NCBI GenBank assembly: GCA_002498455.1 | Contig: DAHO01000083.1 | Coordinates: forward strand, 1-8,862 | Direction: 5' to 3' | From: Euryarchaeota archaeon UBA602 | Lineage (GTDB): Archaea; Thermoplasmatota; Poseidoniia; Poseidoniales; Thalassarchaeaceae | DNA: 8,862 nucleotides | Part shown: one piece after another, positions 7,336-8,862 of the stretch | Numbering within the stretch: position 1 is the first letter of the stretch | How the letters are laid out: each line of letters opens with the position of its first letter | Notes under the pieces: generated by a model | Databases searched by the model: none | What the model was told of the DNA's origin: nothing | Seen by the model: only the letters and a program-made list of their open reading frames with translations | Made by a program: the position numbers and the translations under genes

Positions 7336-7336
7336 G
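7315..7336. other. 22-nt alternating purine-pyrimidine tract over the start codon
   Basis: From 7315 to 7336 every base alternates pyrimidine/purine (mostly CG and TG/CA steps), covering the start codon and the His-Ala repeat of the giant protein. Such tracts can adopt Z-DNA under negative supercoiling. Whether this one does is unknown; it may simply be slippage-prone sequence. Confidence 0.5.
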
Positions 7337-7340
7337 GGGC

Positions 7341-7359
7341 GGCCGAATTCGATTCGGCC
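7341..7359. promoter_or_regulatory. Perfect inverted repeat upstream of the giant gene
   Basis: GGCCGAAT-TCG-ATTCGGCC is an 8-bp perfect palindrome with a 3-base spacer, ending 6 bases from the giant gene's ATG. It lies between the candidate TATA box and the start codon. It could be an operator for a dimeric regulator, or a hairpin if a longer transcript reads through it. No regulator is identified. Confidence 0.5.
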
Positions 7360-7369
7360 TTTATGTGAA
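7360..7369 (-). promoter_or_regulatory. Candidate TATA-like box for the giant gene
   Basis: On the minus strand TTCACATAAA is centred about 28 bases before the ATG at 7335, the distance expected for a leaderless archaeal transcript. The match to an archaeal TATA box is only moderate, and there is no Shine-Dalgarno sequence to argue for a leader. Confidence 0.3.
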
Positions 7370-7415
7370 ACGGTGTGTAAATTGGAAAATGAAATCGGAT
7401 TGGGCAGCCGTTCCG

Positions 7416-7423
7416 TTGAATAA
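7416..7423 (+). promoter_or_regulatory. Candidate TATA-like box for the thiolase gene
   Basis: TTGAATAA lies 22-29 bases before the ATG at 7445, again fitting a leaderless archaeal promoter. It is a weak consensus match. No ribosome binding site precedes the ATG (the preceding bases are CAATTCGCGGATTC). Confidence 0.3.
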
Positions 7424-7444
7424 CCGAGTTCAATTCGCGGATTC

Positions 7445-8665
7445 ATGGTCGAAGATGTCGTTATCGTCGGAGGAGCAAGAACCCCATTCTGCGAATGGTC
7501 TGGAGGGAAAAGAGGAGATGGGCAACCGGGTGGTTTACTCAAGGATACATCCGCATTGAAGCTGGGTGAAATCGCCATCAAGGGTGCGCTTGAGAAAACT
7601 GGAACATCTCCAGAAAGTGTCGATCATGTCGTCATGGGATATGCATTGCAAACCTGTGACCAAGCCATTTTCGGAGCACGACACGCAGGTCTTGGAGCTG
7701 GAATTCCACAAGATGTCCCCATGCTTACAGTTTCTAGAATATGTGGCTCAGGTGTTCAGTCTATAGTCACGGCATCGCAGATGATTCAATTGGGTGAAGC
7801 CGCCACTGTGGTCGCAGGTGGCATGGAGAACATGTCCCAAGCACCGCACGTTCTTCGGGGCATGCGAGACACCTTCCGATTGGGTCGCCCACCACAGGCA
7901 GGAACTGAATTGCCCAAGGACATGGAGGACTATTTGTTCACCAATTTATTGGATGGAATGTGTGGCTCATTCATGGCGCAAACCTCGGATGAGATTTGCA
8001 AGCGCAAGGGTGTGACTCGCGAAGAGACCGATGAATTCGCTGCCATGTCTCATGCTCGTACAGCGGCATCGATTGAGAACAACATCTTCGAGCAAGAGAT
8101 TGTTCCTGTGGGTGATATTGGCCACAAGGATGAGGATCACGTGGTGCTTGGATGCACCCCTGAATCCCTTGCAGAGTTGCGAACCGCTTTCGGACCCAAC
8201 TCCTTAGTGACTGCAGGAAATGCGTCCGGAGTGGTTGATGGCGGTGCCGCTGTGGTGGTCAAGTCTGCCAGCCAGGCTGAAGCCGATGGTGACAAGCCGT
8301 TGGCAAGAATCGTCACATGGGGCATTGTCGGACTCGAACCCGCCATCATGGCCTATGGACCCGTACCCTCTTCCCGCCTAGCATTGGAAAAAGCCGGTTT
8401 GACCATTGAGGACATCGATCGCTGGGAAATCAACGAAGCGTTTGCTGGACAAGCTGTGGCTTGTGTGAAGGATCTCGGATTGGATGTTGAGAAGGTCAAC
8501 GTCAACGGAGGCGCGGTTGGAATCGGCCACCCACTGGCTGCCACAGGCACACGCCTTGTTCTGACCCTCGCGCACGAGTTGCAGCGATGTGGTGGCAAGT
8601 ATGGTGTCGCCACCGCCTGCATTGGTGGCGGTCAAGGTATTGCCATGATCATCGAGGCACTCTGA
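7445..8665 (+). CDS. Acetyl-CoA acetyltransferase (class I thiolase)
   Basis: This 406-residue protein catalyses the reversible condensation of two acetyl-CoA, or thiolytic cleavage of 3-ketoacyl-CoA, in the cytoplasm. Catalytic landmarks are all present: nucleophile Cys100 in SRICGSGVQS, the GGMENMSQAPH stretch (125-135), TAGNASGVVDGGAAV (256-270), NEAF (330-333), His362 in GIGHPLAATGTR, and Cys392 in ACIGGGQG. Typical thiolases are about 392 residues with the first Cys near 89. Here everything is shifted by about 11 because of a Gly-rich insertion around residues 18-28. The start is secure: an in-frame TAA at 7421-7423 closes the frame upstream, and no other ATG, GTG or TTG intervenes. The enzyme could serve beta-oxidation, the mevalonate pathway or ketoacyl metabolism; the sequence alone does not say which. 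It is transcribed divergently from the giant gene and probably together with the downstream transporter. Confidence 0.95.
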   Translation: MVEDVVIVGGARTPFCEWSGGKRGDGQPGGLLKDTSALKLGEIAIKGALEKTGTSPESVDHVVMGYALQTCDQAIFGARHAGLGAGIPQDVPMLTVSRICGSGVQSIVTASQMIQLGEAATVVAGGMENMSQAPHVLRGMRDTFRLGRPPQAGTELPKDMEDYLFTNLLDGMCGSFMAQTSDEICKRKGVTREETDEFAAMSHARTAASIENNIFEQEIVPVGDIGHKDEDHVVLGCTPESLAELRTAFGPNSLVTAGNASGVVDGGAAVVVKSASQAEADGDKPLARIVTWGIVGLEPAIMAYGPVPSSRLALEKAGLTIEDIDRWEINEAFAGQAVACVKDLGLDVEKVNVNGGAVGIGHPLAATGTRLVLTLAHELQRCGGKYGVATACIGGGQGIAMIIEAL

Positions 8666-8689
8666 GGACGTGTTTGCATCGACTGGGTG

Positions 8690-8862
8690 ATGCTTGGCAT
8701 CGTCCTAATTTTGGTCTTCACCGTCGGCTTTGTATTCGCACCGTTGGGCCTTGGCGGAGGGATGCTATTTGTGCCCATTTTGCACTATATCGCGGGCTGG
8801 CCCATCAGTGGTGAGTTGATACTTACTTCCCTCATGCTGACGGGTGTTGTATCGTGGGGATC
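8690..8862 (+). CDS. TauE/SafE-family membrane transporter, N-terminal part (partial)
   Basis: The first 57 residues are seen before the window ends. They start with a hydrophobic helix (LGIVLILVFTVGFVFAP), followed by GLGGGMLFVPIL at residues 20-31 and a second hydrophobic stretch (ELILTSLMLTGVVSW). The Gly-rich 'GxGGGxxxxPxL' motif just after the first half-helix is the hallmark of the TauE/SafE (DUF81) family, which exports sulfite, sulfoacetate and other organic anions. The substrate cannot be told from this fragment. The ATG at 8690 lies 24 bases after the thiolase stop, in the same frame; a GTG immediately before it (8687) is an alternative start. The tight spacing suggests an operon with the thiolase. 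No terminator is visible in the gap. Confidence 0.75.
   Translation, partial: MLGIVLILVFTVGFVFAPLGLGGGMLFVPILHYIAGWPISGELILTSLMLTGVVSWG

Noticed and set aside
7341..7359. Inverted repeat as a transcription terminator
   Set aside because: It lies between two divergent gene starts, so no gene ends there; an operator or leader hairpin fits better.
7336..7446. Upstream ATG at 7446 as the start of the giant gene
   Set aside because: The frame is open, but this start would place about 37 non-hydrophobic residues before the signal peptide and overlap the thiolase start codon; the candidate TATA box favours 7335.
8137..8635. Minus-strand open frames of 70-89 codons
   Set aside because: They are antisense to the well-supported thiolase and have no recognisable features.

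Overview
The window looks like a piece of a marine archaeal genome, most likely a Marine Group II (Poseidoniales/Thermoplasmatota) lineage. This is inference from three things: an enormous secreted protein that mixes beta-propeller repeats with Asp-rich 'DxDxDGxxDxxD' stretches of the style common in that group; no Shine-Dalgarno sequence before any start; and TATA-like boxes about 25-30 bases upstream of two start codons, as expected for leaderless archaeal transcripts. A marine bacterium is not excluded.

Bases 1-7335 (minus strand) form one uninterrupted reading frame of 2445 codons that begins at 7335 and runs off the left edge without a stop. It is by far the main content of the window. 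It encodes a secreted RCC1-repeat protein: a signal peptide, then 28 modules built on 'HTCAL...(V/I)xCWGxNxxGQLGxG'. The modules fall into blocks of 7, 7, 3+4 and 7, which suggests four seven-bladed propellers. A MAM/lectin-like beta-sandwich interrupts the third block. Two non-RCC1 beta-rich segments separate the first three blocks, two Asp-rich calcium-binding-like stretches are present, and a further beta-rich region begins at the truncated C-terminus. Apparent open frames on the plus strand across this region are shadows of the repeats.

Bases 7336-7444 are a short divergent intergenic region. It carries a perfect 8-bp inverted repeat next to the giant gene's start and a TATA-like box for each direction.

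Bases 7445-8665 (plus) encode a complete class I thiolase (acetyl-CoA acetyltransferase) with all catalytic residues and a small Gly-rich insertion near the N-terminus. It is followed after 24 bases, on the same strand and probably in the same operon, by the start of a TauE/SafE-family membrane transporter (8690 to the window end, partial).

The surface protein and the thiolase/transporter pair share an intergenic region but have no evident functional link. The noteworthy content is the architecture of the giant protein. All protein statements come from translating by eye; no database search was possible.
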